Shown here piece by piece: positions 5,677 to 6,346 of a DNA stretch of 6,346 nucleotides. The DNA lies in contig JAFYDO010000320.1 of NCBI GenBank assembly GCA_017544745.1, positions 1-6,346 on the forward strand, written 5' to 3'. A program made the position numbers and the translations under genes. Each line of letters starts with the position of its first letter. Position 1 is the stretch's first letter. The notes below the pieces were generated by a model. That model ran no database searches, was not told the origin of the DNA, and saw nothing but the letters and a program-made list of their open reading frames with translations. The DNA comes from Treponema sp. (lineage in GTDB: Bacteria > Spirochaetota > Spirochaetia > Treponematales > Treponemataceae).

Positions 5677-6346
5677 TGACATCAATGACAGGCTATGCCT
5701 ACGAAGAAAAAACTACTGACGAAGCAACTGTTTCTGTAGAAATAAAATCTGTAAATTCACGGTTTTTGGATCTGGCGGTAAATCTTCCGTCCTATCTTAA
5801 TCCTATAGAAAGCTATTATCGCGCAAAGATTAGCGATAAGGTTGCACGCGGCAAGGTAGATGTATACATCCGCATAAAGGAAAATCACAGCAGTGCCCAG
5901 GTTAGTGTAGATACTGAGCTTGTAAAAACTTATGTACAAGCCTACAAACAAATTGCAACAGCAGCGGGTTTTGCAAGTCTTAATCAGGAAGCAGCAACTT
6001 ATGCACTCATAAACCAGGAAGGCGTACTTAATTCAAATAAAGAATATGATGTAGAAAAATATAAAGCTTTGATTGATCCTGTTTTTGACGCTGCCTTTAA
6101 ACGCTTTTTACAGGACAAGGAGCGGGAAGGTGCAAACATGAAAAAAGACCTTCTTGAAAAGCTTGGTGTGCTGGAAGGCTGTGCCACTTTCTTTAAGGAA
6201 TGGCAGCCAAAAATGGAAGGCTATTTTAAAGAACAGATTACAGCAAAGTTTAATGAACTGCTCGGCGAAAATGCAGACCAGAACCGTATTATGACCGAAA
6301 CAGCTGCAATGCTTGTAAAATATACAATCAACGAAGAAATTGTACG
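5676..6346 (+). CDS. YicC/YloC family endoribonuclease, 3' end outside window
   Basis: YicC-family proteins are cytoplasmic endoribonucleases linked to RNA turnover. The visible 223 residues begin MTSMTGYAYEE, matching the family's typical 'SMTGF/Y' opening. They continue with VEIKSVNSRFLDL (a strong family signature), RGKVDVYI, NQEGVL and the KEREGANMKKDLL segment. About 65 residues are missing compared with the usual length near 290, including most of the conserved C-terminal DUF1732-type region, so the catalytic end cannot be examined. The start codon shares its A with the murC stop (TAATG), and AAGGAG (5659-5664) lies 11 bases upstream inside murC, so translation is probably coupled. The second ATG at 5685 would remove part of the N-terminal signature and is less likely. 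In many bacteria a guanylate kinase gene follows yicC, but the downstream side is not visible here. Confidence 0.92.
   Translation, partial: MTSMTGYAYEEKTTDEATVSVEIKSVNSRFLDLAVNLPSYLNPIESYYRAKISDKVARGKVDVYIRIKENHSSAQVSVDTELVKTYVQAYKQIATAAGFASLNQEAATYALINQEGVLNSNKEYDVEKYKALIDPVFDAAFKRFLQDKEREGANMKKDLLEKLGVLEGCATFFKEWQPKMEGYFKEQITAKFNELLGENADQNRIMTETAAMLVKYTINEEIV

Overview
The window looks like a piece of spirochaete chromosome, most likely Treponema or a close relative. The evidence is moderate GC with AT-rich intergenic gaps, a FlgF-FlgG-rod-binding (short FlgJ) gene order, a rod-binding protein without a muramidase domain, a lipoprotein with a loose LTGC lipobox, and a MurC of the 'E-x-C-E-Y' type. 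The assignment rests on family recognition and gene order. No species call is possible without a search.

Layout: (1) Positions 1-1164, minus strand: glgC, ADP-glucose pyrophosphorylase, with its start inside the window and its C-terminus cut by the left edge. (2) Positions 1165-1340: a divergent intergenic gap with a good sigma-70-type promoter for glgC, a possible sigma-28 promoter facing the flagellar genes, and a GC-rich imperfect hairpin that resembles a dispersed REP-like element. (3) Positions 1341-4031, plus strand: a compact flagellar rod operon of flgF (broken by a one-base frameshift near 1730-1738), flgG, a flgJ-like rod-binding gene, and a gene for a small unrecognised lipoprotein. 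It is closed by a strong intrinsic terminator at 4077-4114. (4) Positions 4126-6346, plus strand: a second unit with murC (peptidoglycan precursor ligase) overlapping by one base the start of a yicC-family endoribonuclease gene, which is cut by the right edge.

How the genes relate: FlgF and FlgG are proximal and distal rod proteins of the periplasmic flagellar basal body, and the FlgJ-like protein is the probable rod assembly factor. The lipoprotein is probably co-transcribed with them, but its role is unknown. murC starts only 11 bases after the terminator T-run with no usable ribosome binding site. A promoter overlapping the terminator would place transcription at or next to the ATG, so the mRNA may be leaderless.

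I see no new multi-gene system, CRISPR array, mobile element or RNA gene. The points worth a second look are the flgF frameshift, the hairpin repeat in the flgF leader, the possible leaderless murC, two changed invariant Mur-ligase residues, and the lipoprotein at the end of the rod operon.
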